64,000 nt of DNA from NCBI RefSeq assembly GCF_036347055.1, contig NZ_CP108882.1:3980501-4044500 (forward strand), in the 5' to 3' direction. The notes below the pieces were generated by a model that worked only from the letters and a program-made list of their open reading frames with translations, did no database searches and had not been told where the DNA came from. Both the position numbers and the translations under genes were made by a program. How positions within the stretch are numbered: position 1 is the stretch's first letter; the number at the start of each line of letters is the position of its first letter. Below are positions 34,962-43,852 of the stretch, piece after piece. Source of the DNA: Streptomyces sp. NBC_00820. GTDB taxonomy: Bacteria > Actinomycetota > Actinomycetes > Streptomycetales > Streptomycetaceae.

Positions 34962-34997
34962 AGATCGCGCTGGACTCGGCGGAGTCCAGCGCGATCT
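34962..34997 (-). terminator. bldC terminator
   Basis: Perfect 16-bp stem (AGATCGCGCTGGACTC, 4-nt loop) followed on the minus strand by TTTTTT. About 145 nt after the bldC stop, implying a 3' UTR. Confidence 0.92.
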
Positions 34998-35143
34998 ACG
35001 ACGCACCCTGTGCTGCTTGCCTTGAACGTTCCGTTCGGCGTGGGCGTGAGGCCTGTTGGGGCAGGCCCCTCGTCGCTTGGAGCTGTGGTTCAGGCGCCTC
35101 GACCGGTTGGGGGAACGGCCGGATTGCCCGGTTATGCGGCTGT

Positions 35144-35350
35144 TCAGGCCTCGCTGCGCTGCTGCGGGATGCCCGCGAGCAGTGCGCGGACCTCGGCCTC
35201 GCGGTAGCGGCGGTGCCCGCCGAGCGTACGAATCGACGTCAGCTTGCCGGCCTTCGCCCACCGCGTGACCGTCTTCGGGTCAACACGGAACATCGTGGCG
35301 ACCTCAGCCGGGGTCAGCAGCGGCTCGGCATCAGGGGTGCGAGCGGTCAT
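35144..35350 (-). CDS. bldC: Developmental regulator BldC
   Basis: 68 residues, a single MerR-like winged helix: LLTPAEVATMFRVDPKTVTR, WAKAGKLTSIRTLGGHRRYR. Length and sequence match Streptomyces BldC, which binds direct repeats of AT-rich half-sites head to tail and delays entry into development. Strong GAGGAGG site before the ATG. Flanked by a hypothetical gene/vdh and hrpA, the conserved neighbourhood. Confidence 0.96.
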   Translation of the reverse strand: MTARTPDAEPLLTPAEVATMFRVDPKTVTRWAKAGKLTSIRTLGGHRRYREAEVRALLAGIPQQRSEA

Positions 35351-35366
35351 GAGCGGCCTCCTCGGG

Positions 35367-35388
35367 AGAACCGAACCTTCTCGGTTCT
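35367..35388 (-). promoter_or_regulatory. Hairpin in bldC leader
   Basis: Perfect 8-bp inverted repeat AGAACCGA / TCGGTTCT with 6-nt loop, just upstream of the bldC ribosome site. Could influence translation or bind a regulator. Confidence 0.5.
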
Positions 35389-35870
35389 TTCCTCTAAATT
35401 CTGCACCTTGACCCGCGTTGCCCGAAATGGCGGACGCGAGTCGAGTCGGTTATAGGACGAACGGCTTGTCCTCGGCACTACAACTACACCATCTGTCCAG
35501 CCGCGTCGGCCAAACCGATGGAATTGCCCTCCCAGGTGTTCATCAGCGACGGAAGCCGATGGACCATGCCATAGCGGACAGTCACGCCACTGTGACGATC
35601 AGTCACAGGGCGATCAGGAGTCACCAGACCCCCCAAAGGGTGCAATGCGAAGATTCCGCCCATAGGGGAGCATAGATGGGCGTGCGGAACCCTCCCCGGG
35701 CTCCTTGTCCTATTTTGGCATGAGGGGCGGCAAGAGACGCAAGCGCCGTGTAAGTGCCGTCCGTCACCCTTGAGGCAAAAAGCCCGGATCAGGGACGACA
35801 CTCCGTCAGCTGGTCCAAGTGCGGTAGACCGTACGCTGTTCGATGCCTTTTCGACCGTGATGCACGTCAC
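35389..35870. other. Long bldC upstream region
   Basis: About 480 bp without an accepted gene. On the minus strand it should contain bldC promoters and a long leader. A near-palindrome TGTGACTGATCGTCACA (about 35590) and a 27-codon frame MVHRLPSLMNTWEGNSIGLA ending at 35484 are visible; the frame has no obvious ribosome site and may be chance. Confidence 0.5.
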
Positions 35871-36713
35871 TCAGTTCGCGGAACGCAGGTCCCGCACCGC
35901 CCGCCACCGCTCCACCAGCCTGCCGTACGCCTCGCCCGCGGCCATGCCGTCGCCCTGGCTCAACGCCTCGACGCCTGCCGCCACATCGGCCGCGGAGTGG
36001 TCGTCCTCCAGCTCGCCGGCCGGCACCAGATGCACCAGGCCGCCGTAGTCCAGCTCCACCAGCGAGCGCGGATGGAATTCCTCCAGCCACCGCCCCACGT
36101 TCACCAGGCCGTCGATCAACGGCCCCTCGTCGAGCGTCTCCCTGAGCGTGCGCAGCGCCCTCGCCAGCCGTCGCCTGGCCTGCACCATGGGCGTGCGGTA
36201 GCGCAGCATCGGGGGCACCTCGCCGGTCCCCTTCTCGAACCGTCGCTCCTCGTCGGCGACCAGGACGAACCAGTTGAGCGGGATCTGCCAGGTCGCGGTG
36301 CGGATCCAGGGACGGGCGTCCGGGTTGCGGGCCAGCCAGCGCTCGTAGTCCTGGGCCGCCTGGTGGCGCACCAGCGGCGGCAGTACGGCGTCCAGCACCG
36401 GCGCGGGCAGTTCCTCGGCCAGGTCGCCCAGGGCCTGCCAGCCGCGCAGCCGGGTCCGCCAGGGGCAGACGCAGACGACGCCGTCGGCCTCCAGCACGAA
36501 GGCGTCGGCGCTCTCGTGCACCGGCACCACCACGGGCGGGGTGGGCAGCAGGTCGGCCAGCGAGCGGCGCAGCTCGTCCTGGTACGAGGGCCGGTCCGGG
36601 CGGCGGGCGTACCGGGCCCAGTGGGCGCGCTCCGGCTCCGGGAAGGCGGCCAGCGGCTCGTACACACGCAGGTACGCGGCATAGGGGACGACGACGGAGG
36701 ACACCTTGGGCAC
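35871..36713 (-). CDS. Conserved hypothetical protein next to bldC
   Basis: 280 residues from the GTG at 36713, chosen because GGGAGGGAG lies 8 nt upstream; an open frame extends to 36845 but looks non-coding. Soluble; SSVVVPYAAYLRVYEPLAAF near the start, WIRTATWQIPLNWFVLVADE in the middle and LVELDYGGLVHLVP near the end. No domain I recognise. It occupies the same place in other Streptomyces between vdh and bldC. Confidence 0.8.
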   Translation of the reverse strand: MPKVSSVVVPYAAYLRVYEPLAAFPEPERAHWARYARRPDRPSYQDELRRSLADLLPTPPVVVPVHESADAFVLEADGVVCVCPWRTRLRGWQALGDLAEELPAPVLDAVLPPLVRHQAAQDYERWLARNPDARPWIRTATWQIPLNWFVLVADEERRFEKGTGEVPPMLRYRTPMVQARRRLARALRTLRETLDEGPLIDGLVNVGRWLEEFHPRSLVELDYGGLVHLVPAGELEDDHSAADVAAGVEALSQGDGMAAGEAYGRLVERWRAVRDLRSAN

Positions 36714-36912
36714 GCCTGCTCCCTCCCCATCGGGTCCGGCTCGAAACCCCTGCAAATCGTCCCACGGCGATGCGTGCGCGCGCGGCACGGCAGAGTGATC
36801 CTGGACACTGCGCGGATGGTGACGGGGCCGAGGCTCTACGCTCATGCCACGGCCCCCGCCACCCGCACGGGAGCTGTCTTCACTCGCCGCTCTTTACACA
36901 GGAGTCACCACC

Positions 36913-38010
36913 GTGACCGACGTAACCGGCGCACCTGTCGATGTCCTGCACACCCTGTTCCACTCCGCCCAGGGCGGCCACGAACAGGTCGTGCTCTGCC
37001 AGGACCGCGCCACCGGCCTCAAGGCCGTGATCGCCATCCACTCCACCGCCCTGGGCCCGGCCCTCGGCGGCACGCGCTTCTACCCCTACGCGAACGAGGC
37101 CGAGGCCGTCGCCGACGCGCTCAACCTCGCGCGCGGGATGTCGTACAAGAACGCCATGGCCGGCCTGGACCACGGCGGCGGCAAGGCCGTGATCATCGGC
37201 GACCCGGAGCGCGACAAGACCGAGGAGCTGCTGCTCGCCTACGGTCGCGTGGTCGCCTCCCTCGGCGGCCGGTACGTCACCGCCTGCGACGTCGGCACGT
37301 ACGTCTCCGACATGGACGTCGTGGCCCGCGAGTGCCGCTGGACCACCGGCCGCTCCCCCGAGAACGGCGGCGCCGGCGACTCCTCCGTGCTCACCGCCTT
37401 CGGCGTCTACCAGGGCATGCGGGCCTCCGCCCAGCACCTGTGGGGCGACCCCTCGCTGCGCGACCGCACGGTCGGCGTGGCCGGTGTCGGCAAGGTCGGC
37501 CACCACCTGGTGCGGCACCTGCTCGACGAGGGCGCCGAGGTCGTGATCACCGACGTTCGCGCGGACGCCGTCCAGCGGATGCTCGACCAGTACCCCGGGC
37601 GGGTGACGGCCGTGGCCGACACCGATTCACTCATCCGCCTGGAGGGGCTCGACGTCTACGCGCCCTGCGCCCTCGGCGGCGCCCTGAACGACGACACCGT
37701 GCCGGTGCTCACCGCCCGGGTGGTGTGCGGCGCCGCCAACAACCAGCTCGCCCACCCGGGCGTGGAGAAGGACCTCGCCGACCGCGGGATCCTCTACGCG
37801 CCGGACTACGTGGTGAACGCCGGCGGGGTCATCCAGGTCGCCGACGAGCTGCACGGGTTCGACTTCGACCGGTGCAGGGCGAAGGCGTCGAAGATCTTCG
37901 ACACCACGCTGGCCATATTCGCTCGCGCGAAGGAAGACGGGATTCCCCCGGCCGCCGCGGCCGACCGGATCGCCGAGCAGCGCATGGCGGAGGCCCGCAC
38001 GGCACTCTGA
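36913..38010 (+). CDS. vdh: Valine (branched-chain amino acid) dehydrogenase
   Basis: 365 residues from GTG 36913 (AGGAG upstream), the length of Streptomyces Vdh. Glu/Leu/Phe/Val dehydrogenase family: catalytic lysines in the [10 protein letters not shown] and [13 protein letters not shown] regions, Rossmann [20 protein letters not shown], and [13 protein letters not shown]-dependent oxidative deamination of valine, leucine and isoleucine feeds branched acyl-CoA starters for fatty acid and polyketide synthesis. Divergent from the hypothetical gene. Confidence 0.93.
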   Translation: MTDVTGAPVDVLHTLFHSAQGGHEQVVLCQDRATGLKAVIAIHSTALGPALGGTRFYPYANEAEAVADALNLARGMSYKNAMAGLDHGGGKAVIIGDPERDKTEELLLAYGRVVASLGGRYVTACDVGTYVSDMDVVARECRWTTGRSPENGGAGDSSVLTAFGVYQGMRASAQHLWGDPSLRDRTVGVAGVGKVGHHLVRHLLDEGAEVVITDVRADAVQRMLDQYPGRVTAVADTDSLIRLEGLDVYAPCALGGALNDDTVPVLTARVVCGAANNQLAHPGVEKDLADRGILYAPDYVVNAGGVIQVADELHGFDFDRCRAKASKIFDTTLAIFARAKEDGIPPAAAADRIAEQRMAEARTAL

Positions 38011-38422
38011 GGACTCGCCCGGCGCGCAGCCGCCGGCGAACCGACGGGGAGCCGCCCGGGGGCCCGGTCGAGGAGGCGCCCGAGGAGGCGCCCGAGGGGC
38101 GTGAGGAGGCGCGGACAAGGCGTGATCGGGTGTCCGGTCGCGCGCGTGAGCGGTACCCGCCGGTGGGAACTTCGAGAGAACTCTCACTTCCTCCGGCGGG
38201 TCGTACCCCGATAAGTGGTTAAAATCGCCACTGACCAGCGAGGACAGGGCACCTCGATGGTCCTGTGCACACGCGCGTGCTGCGGGCGACGTACCGTATA
38301 GGCGCGGGCTCAGGTACCGTGGAAGCCCTACGGACCGGCCTCTCCGAGGAGAGTCCGTTCCTGATTATGAACGCGTGTCAGACTCTGGGGCCGTCGAGCC
38401 CCGTCACCGAGGGGGTCGAGCC
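38011..38422. other. Intergenic region before DUF3073 gene
   Basis: No gene seen. It starts with GAGGAGGCGCCC repeats (about 38070-38115), then AT-richer sequence near 38200-38240 and 38290-38375, where promoters of the DUF3073 gene probably lie. Confidence 0.5.
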
Positions 38423-38680
38423 ATGGGGCGCGGCCGGGCCAAGGCCAAGCAGACGAAGGTCGCCCGCCAGCTGAAGTACAACAGCGGTGGGACTGATCTG
38501 TCGCGTCTGGCCAGTGAACTGGGCGCATCTACTTCGAACCAGCCGCCTAACGGCGAGCCGTTCGAGGATGATGAGGACGACGACGACCCGTACGCACAGT
38601 ACGCGGATCTGTACAACGATGACGAGGACGACGAGGACGACCAGTCCGGTCCCGCGTCACAACAGCGTCGCGGCGCATAA
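38423..38680 (+). CDS. DUF3073 protein
   Basis: 85 residues. Basic start MGRGRAKAKQTKVARQLKYN, then an acidic Asp/Glu/Tyr tail (DDEDDDDPYAQYADLYNDDE). DUF3073 is an actinobacterial family of unknown role, normally between vdh and purM. GAGGGGG lies before the ATG at 38423. Confidence 0.92.
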   Translation: MGRGRAKAKQTKVARQLKYNSGGTDLSRLASELGASTSNQPPNGEPFEDDEDDDDPYAQYADLYNDDEDDEDDQSGPASQQRRGA

Positions 38681-38718
38681 CGCTCACAGCGCGGTCAGCC
38701 GCATCAGCAGTGCACTTA

Positions 38719-38753
38719 CCCGGTCCGGGGCCTCAACGCCGGACCGGGTTTTG
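38719..38753 (+). terminator. Terminator between DUF3073 and purM (convergent)
   Basis: Stem CCCGGTCCGG / CCGGACCGGG followed by TTTT; can serve both strands. Confidence 0.88.
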
Positions 38754-38803
38754 TGCTGCCCTGCGGGCGGTCCGCCGTCCCGGACCGCCCACGTGCCGTC
38801 CGG

Positions 38804-39871
38804 TCAGGCCGCGTAGTCCCCGACCAGCTCGGCGCCCGTCCCGTGGTCGCCCCGGTCGGTGATCTCGCCGGCCACCCATGCCTCGACCCCGCGGTCGGCC
38901 AGCGTCGCCAGCGCCACCTCGGCGGACTCCTGCGGCACGATCGCCATCATGCCGACGCCCATGTTGAGGGTCTTCTCCAGCTCCAGCCGCTCGACGTCGC
39001 CGCTCCGGCCGACCAGGTCGAAGATCGCGCCCGGGGTCCAGGTGGCGCGGTCCACGGTGGCGTGCAGCCCGTCCGGGATGACCCGGGCCAGGTTGGCCGC
39101 GAGTCCGCCGCCGGTGATGTGGCTGAACGCGTGCACATCGGTGGTGCGGGTCAGCGCCAGGCAGTCCAGCGAGTAGATCTTCGTGGGCTCCAGCAGCTCC
39201 TCGCCGAGGGTGCGGCCCAGCTCCGCGATCTCCGCCTCCAGGGCCAGGCCCGCACGGTCCAGCAGGACATGCCGGACCAGGGAGTACCCGTTGGAGTGAA
39301 GACCGGAGGACGCCATGGCGATCACCGCGTCACCCGTACGGATACGATCCGGACCCAGCAGCCGGTCGGCCTCCACGACGCCCGTACCGGCGCCGGCGAC
39401 GTCGAAGTCGTCCGCGCCGAGCAGCCCCGGGTGCTCGGCCGTCTCGCCGCCCACCAGAGCGCAGCCGGCCAGCACACAGCCCTCCGCGATGCCCTTGACG
39501 ATCGCGGCGACCCGCTCGGGATGGACCTTGCCGACGCAGATGTAGTCGGTCATGAACAGCGGCTCGGCACCGCACACGACGATGTCGTCCATGACCATGG
39601 CGACCAGGTCGTGGCCGATGGTGTCGTACACGCCCAGCCGGCGCGCGATGTCGACCTTCGTGCCGACGCCGTCGGTGGCGGAGGCGAGAAGGGGACGCTC
39701 GTAGCGCTTGAGGGCGGAGGCGTCGAAGAGCCCGGCGAAGCCGCCGAGGCCGCCGAGGACCTCGGGACGCCGGGTCTTCTTCACCCACTCCTTCATCAGC
39801 TCGACCGCGCGGTCGCCCGCCTCGATGTCGACGCCCGCGCTCGCGTAGCTGGCACCGGTGGTCTCAGTCAT
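38804..39871 (-). CDS. purM: Phosphoribosylformylglycinamidine cyclo-ligase (AIR synthetase)
   Basis: 355 residues. Starts TGASYASAGVDIEAGDRAVE; VGTKVDIARRLG, DLVAMVMDDIVVCGAEPLFM and VHAFSHITGGGLAANLARVI are conserved ATP/substrate segments. Converts FGAM to aminoimidazole ribonucleotide, fifth step of purine synthesis. Follows purF by 45 bp on the same strand, so co-transcribed. Confidence 0.96.
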   Translation of the reverse strand: MTETTGASYASAGVDIEAGDRAVELMKEWVKKTRRPEVLGGLGGFAGLFDASALKRYERPLLASATDGVGTKVDIARRLGVYDTIGHDLVAMVMDDIVVCGAEPLFMTDYICVGKVHPERVAAIVKGIAEGCVLAGCALVGGETAEHPGLLGADDFDVAGAGTGVVEADRLLGPDRIRTGDAVIAMASSGLHSNGYSLVRHVLLDRAGLALEAEIAELGRTLGEELLEPTKIYSLDCLALTRTTDVHAFSHITGGGLAANLARVIPDGLHATVDRATWTPGAIFDLVGRSGDVERLELEKTLNMGVGMMAIVPQESAEVALATLADRGVEAWVAGEITDRGDHGTGAELVGDYAA

Positions 39872-39916
39872 GACTTTGAGAACTTTCGTGTCGTACAGCT
39901 GAAGTGCTGCGGGGAA

Positions 39917-41446
39917 TTACGGGCGACGGATCGCGTCGGAGGCGGCCGTGGCGGCGGGCCCCGAGGCGATCTCGGTCTCCAGGAGCTGCTTGCCGAGCAG
40001 TTCGGGATCCGGCAGCTCCATCGGGTACTCGCCGTCGAAGCAGGCACGGCACAGGTCCGGCTTGGCGATCGTGGTCGCCTCGATCATGCCGTCGAGGGAG
40101 ATGTAGGCCAGGGAGTCGGCACCGAGGGAGTCGGTGATCTCGTCGATCGTCATGCCGTTGGCGATGAGCTCCGCGCGCGTGGCGAAGTCGATGCCGAAGA
40201 AGCAGGGCCACTTCACCGGCGGGGAGGAGATCCGGATGTGGACCTCGGCCGCGCCCGCCTCGCGGAGCATGCGGACCAGGGCGCGCTGGGTGTTGCCGCG
40301 CACGATCGAGTCGTCGACGACGACCAGACGCTTGCCCTTGATGACTTCCTTCAGCGGGTTCAGCTTCAGCCGGATGCCCAGCTGGCGGATGGTCTGCGAG
40401 GGCTGGATGAAGGTCCGGCCGACGTAGGCGTTCTTCACCAGACCGGTGCCGAACGGGATGCCCGAGGCCTCCGCGTAGCCGACCGCGGCCGGGGTTCCGG
40501 ACTCCGGGGTCGGTATCACCAGGTCGGCGTCGACCGGGGCCTCCTTGGCGAGACGGCGGCCCATCTCGACGCGGGAGAGGTAGACGTTCCGGCCGGCGAT
40601 GTCGGTGTCCGGGCGGGCCAGGTACACGTACTCGAAGACGCAGCCCTTGGGCTTCGCTTCCGCGAATCGTGAGGTGCGCAGGCCGTTCTCGTCCACGGCG
40701 ATGAACTCGCCCGGCTCGATCTCGCGCACGAACGTGGCGCCCACGATGTCGAGCGCCGCGGTCTCGGAGGCGACCACCCAGCCGCGCTCCAGGCGGCCGA
40801 GGACCAGCGGGCGGATGCCCTGCGGGTCACGGGCCGCGTAGAGCGTGTGCTCGTCCATGAAGGCGAGGCTGAAGGCACCCCTGACCTGCGGGAGGATCCG
40901 CTGGGCGGCCTCCTCGACGGTCAGCGGCTTGCCGTCGTCGTCGACCTGGCCGGCGAGCAGCGCGGTGATCAGGTCGGTGTCGTTGGTGGCCGCTACCCGG
41001 GTCGAACGGCCATTGGTGTCCTTGGGCAGAGCGGCGACCATCTCGGCGAGCTGCGCCGTGTTGACCAGGTTGCCGTTGTGCGCGAGGGCGATGGAGCCGT
41101 GCGCGGTGGCACGGAACGTCGGCTGCGCGTTCTCCCACACCGAGGCACCGGTGGTGGAGTAGCGGGCGTGACCGATCGCGATGTGGCCCTGGAGTGATCC
41201 GAGGGCTGTTTCGTCGAAGACCTGGGAGACCAGGCCCATGTCCTTGAAGACGAGGATCTGGGAGCCGTTACTGACCGCGATTCCCGCGGATTCCTGGCCC
41301 CGGTGCTGGAGGGCGTAGAGCCCGAAGTACGTGAGCTTTGCGACCTCTTCACCCGGCGCCCAGACACCGAAGACGCCGCAAGCGTCCTGGGGGCCCTTTT
41401 CGCCGGGAAGCAGATCGTGATTGAGTCGACCGTCACCACGTGGCAC
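39917..41446 (-). CDS. purF: Amidophosphoribosyltransferase
   Basis: 509 residues from GTG 41446 (VPRGDGRLNHDLL, the usual Streptomyces N-terminus); an ATG at 41503 would add 19 residues. After a short propeptide the catalytic cysteine begins CGVFGVWAPGEE of the glutamine amidotransferase. The PRPP-binding motif VVVDDSIVRGNTQRALV lies in the C-terminal domain; cysteines (CFFGID, CRACFDGEYP) fit a Bacillus-type 4Fe-4S enzyme. First committed step of purine synthesis, feedback-inhibited by nucleotides. Confidence 0.95.
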   Translation of the reverse strand: MPRGDGRLNHDLLPGEKGPQDACGVFGVWAPGEEVAKLTYFGLYALQHRGQESAGIAVSNGSQILVFKDMGLVSQVFDETALGSLQGHIAIGHARYSTTGASVWENAQPTFRATAHGSIALAHNGNLVNTAQLAEMVAALPKDTNGRSTRVAATNDTDLITALLAGQVDDDGKPLTVEEAAQRILPQVRGAFSLAFMDEHTLYAARDPQGIRPLVLGRLERGWVVASETAALDIVGATFVREIEPGEFIAVDENGLRTSRFAEAKPKGCVFEYVYLARPDTDIAGRNVYLSRVEMGRRLAKEAPVDADLVIPTPESGTPAAVGYAEASGIPFGTGLVKNAYVGRTFIQPSQTIRQLGIRLKLNPLKEVIKGKRLVVVDDSIVRGNTQRALVRMLREAGAAEVHIRISSPPVKWPCFFGIDFATRAELIANGMTIDEITDSLGADSLAYISLDGMIEATTIAKPDLCRACFDGEYPMELPDPELLGKQLLETEIASGPAATAASDAIRRP

Positions 41447-41647
41447 GCCATCGAGTGTAGGCGAGGTGGACCGCTGGTCCGAACTGGGGATACGTACCGC
41501 CATCCGATGCGGCGATGCCGATCACCTTGGGTGTTTTCGCGTTCTTGCTGGTCAGAGCGGTGCGGGTGAGAACGGGCCTGCGCACGTGCGGCCCCACAGG
41601 GCGCTTGTGGGCCCGATCTGCGCGCGCCACGAGTGAGGTGTCGCACA

Positions 41648-42148
41648 TCAGCCGAGTGTGTTGTGGCTGAGGTTCACGCGCTCACCGTGACCGGTGGTGA
41701 GTGTGAGTTCTCCGTCGCCGGCCCGGCTCTCGAGGGTGTTCCGTTCGAGCACCCGGGCGAGGGCCCGCTCGAAGGTCATCCGGGTGCGGTCGCACGCCAT
41801 CCGGGTCGTCCGCAGGCCGCCGAAGGCGATCCGGTCGCCGTGCACGGTGACCGGCGCGCTGAAGAGGTTGCAGCCGAGGCTGCCCCCCGCCCTGCCGTCC
41901 CCGTCGCCCTTTCCGTCCTTCGCGGGCACGTCGATGCGGAGTCGGGCGGCGGCGGGAGCGCGCAGGGTCGTGCCGTGGGCGGTGACGCTGTCGACCCGCC
42001 AGTCGACACCCACCACCGGATCCCGCGGCCCGACCGAGCCGCTGCCGGGCGGGCCGCCGCTGCCCGCCGCTTCGCCGCCGCAGGCCACCGCGAGCGGAAG
42101 CAGTACGGCGGCCATGGTCACAAACCCGTGCCTCTTGTGCCGGTACAT
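41648..42148 (-). CDS. META-domain lipoprotein
   Basis: 166 residues. A signal peptide with LLPLAVACGG ends in a lipobox-like AVAC. A linker leads to a META/HslJ-like domain: VDWRVDSVT, then LGCNLFSAPVTVHGDRIAFG and TTRMACDRTRM. Extracytoplasmic, role unknown; HslJ relatives are linked to stress and novobiocin tolerance. Confidence 0.82.
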   Translation of the reverse strand: MYRHKRHGFVTMAAVLLPLAVACGGEAAGSGGPPGSGSVGPRDPVVGVDWRVDSVTAHGTTLRAPAAARLRIDVPAKDGKGDGDGRAGGSLGCNLFSAPVTVHGDRIAFGGLRTTRMACDRTRMTFERALARVLERNTLESRAGDGELTLTTGHGERVNLSHNTLG

Positions 42149-42205
42149 ACCGATTCGACGTGCCCCGGCAAAATCCGGTTCCGCTTCCCGTCACCACTTC
42201 TCAAG

Positions 42206-42303
42206 AGCCGCCGCTCCCCAGGAACCGCCACCCCTCTCAGGGGCCGCCGCTCCTCAGGAGCTGCTGCTCCTCAGAGGCCGCCGCTCCTCAGGGGCCGCCG
42301 CCG
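42206..42303. repeat. Imperfect 20-24-bp tandem repeat
   Basis: Four or five copies of CCGCCGCTCCTCAGGGG-like units between two minus-strand genes; simple-sequence spacer, possibly forming hairpins. Confidence 0.75.
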
Positions 42304-42304
42304 C

Positions 42305-43102
42305 TCACGACATGAGCGGCAGCAGCGCGGAGAGGTCCGCGCGCTCCCCGCTCGCGCTGACGTCGGCCCGCGCGACGGCGTCCCGCCAGTCCGTCCGGCC
42401 GGTGGCCAGCCGGACCCAGGTCAGCGGGTCGGTCTCCACGACGTTGGGCGGCGTGCCGCGGGTGTGCCGGGTCCCCTCGACGCACTGCACGACGGCAAAG
42501 GGCGGCACACGGACCTCGGTGGAGCCGCCGGGCGCCTTCACGGCGAGGGCGTCGGCAAGCAGCCGGGTGGCGGCGGCGAGGGCCTGGCGGTCGTACGGCA
42601 CGTCGAGGCCGGGGAGGGCCGCGTTCAGGTCGTCGGTGTGGACGACGAGTTCGACGAGGCGGGTGACGAGGTAGTCGTCCAGCGGGAGAACGCCGGCGCC
42701 GGAGTCCAGGAGCCGGGTGCCGGGGTGCTCGGCGAGGAGCTCGCGCAGGCCGCGCTCGACGTCGGCGAGGTAGCCGTCCAGGTCAGGGTGTTCGGCGGCC
42801 GGGCCCGTGGCGACGCCGGCGATGCCGGCCGAGCGGGCCGCGGCGGAGAAGGGCCACTCGACGACGGTCACGGTCCGCTTCGCCGGGGCCGGCACGGCGA
42901 GCGCCCGGTGGACGGCCGTGACGGCCGTCCCGATGTGCGTGACCAGCTCGCGTACGGTCCGGTCGCCGAGCCGGGTGGGCAGGGCGAGCTGCTCGGGAGT
43001 CAGGCCGCGCACGGCCTCCCGTACGGCGGCGAGCTGGGCGAGGACAGCGGCACGGGTCCTGGCGGAGTCGTAACTGCGGGCGCGCTTCTTGGCCGGGGGC
43101 AT
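42305..43102 (-). CDS. Maleylpyruvate isomerase/sterol-carrier-like protein
   Basis: 265 residues. The N-terminal four-helix DinB-like fold of the mycothiol-dependent maleylpyruvate isomerase type has VLAQLAAVREAVRGLTPEQL and LVTHIGTAVTAVHRA, with LVVHTDDL in place of the third metal histidine region. The C-terminal SCP2-like half ends WVRLATGRTDW. Probably thiol-transfer or ligand-binding; exact activity unknown. Confidence 0.75.
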   Translation of the reverse strand: MPPAKKRARSYDSARTRAAVLAQLAAVREAVRGLTPEQLALPTRLGDRTVRELVTHIGTAVTAVHRALAVPAPAKRTVTVVEWPFSAAARSAGIAGVATGPAAEHPDLDGYLADVERGLRELLAEHPGTRLLDSGAGVLPLDDYLVTRLVELVVHTDDLNAALPGLDVPYDRQALAAATRLLADALAVKAPGGSTEVRVPPFAVVQCVEGTRHTRGTPPNVVETDPLTWVRLATGRTDWRDAVARADVSASGERADLSALLPLMS

Positions 43103-43112
43103 GGCGGTGAGC

Positions 43113-43757
43113 CTATGCCTGCCTCACCGCGAAGTTCTTGAGGCCGTTCTCCACCAACCCGAAGGCGATCCCGGCGCGTTCGGGGGCGTCGGCGGCGATG
43201 CGGTCGGCACTCTCACCCTCGGCGAGCCTGCGGTGGTGCTCCTCGATGAGGGCGTTGCGGGCCGCGCTGAGGGTGGCGGCGGCGACCGTGCCCTGCATGA
43301 GATCGCCGGTCTCGGCCGCCAGCAGCGCGGCCAGTTCCCGGGTGCCCTTCTGTGCGGCGAGGAAGGCGCGTTCCATCAGGCCCGGTGTGCTCAGGACGAG
43401 TTGGCGCACCTGGCGGGCGAACGAATCGGGGTTCAGCCCGACCGAGGGGTCGCGGCTCTCCACCAGCTCCAGGAACTGCCGGCGCACGGCGTCCACGGCG
43501 GACTCGCCCGGCTGCCGTTCGCGCACCGCGCGGGCCGCGTCGGCGAAGTGCTCCTCCATCGGCCGGAAGACCAGGTCCTCCTTGGTGCCGAAGTAGTTGA
43601 AGACGGTCATCTTGGAGACCTCGGCGGCGTCGGCGATCTCCTGCACGGAGACGTCGTCGAAGCCCCGTTCGACGAACAGCTCGATCGCGACCCGGTAGAT
43701 CCGATGTGCCGTCTGCAGCTTCTTGCGCTCGCGCAGCCCCATCGCCTCATCAGCCAT
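43113..43757 (-). CDS. TetR-family regulator of adjacent MFS pump
   Basis: 214 residues. HTH: ELFVERGFDDVSVQEIADAA then EVSKMTVFNYFGTKEDLVF. The C-terminal ligand domain is of the AcrR/MftR-like kind. Divergent from the MFS gene with about 95 bp between; AT-rich operator-like sequence (ATTTAAGCCAGG, ATTAATCCAGG) sits there. Confidence 0.9.
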   Translation of the reverse strand: MADEAMGLRERKKLQTAHRIYRVAIELFVERGFDDVSVQEIADAAEVSKMTVFNYFGTKEDLVFRPMEEHFADAARAVRERQPGESAVDAVRRQFLELVESRDPSVGLNPDSFARQVRQLVLSTPGLMERAFLAAQKGTRELAALLAAETGDLMQGTVAAATLSAARNALIEEHHRRLAEGESADRIAADAPERAGIAFGLVENGLKNFAVRQA

Positions 43758-43852
43758 GTCAGCACCTTACCGCGATGAAATTTAAGCCAGGATGAATATT
43801 AATCCAGGCCGAAAGATTGACTCGGTACATGAACGCCGGGCATGGTGATGCC

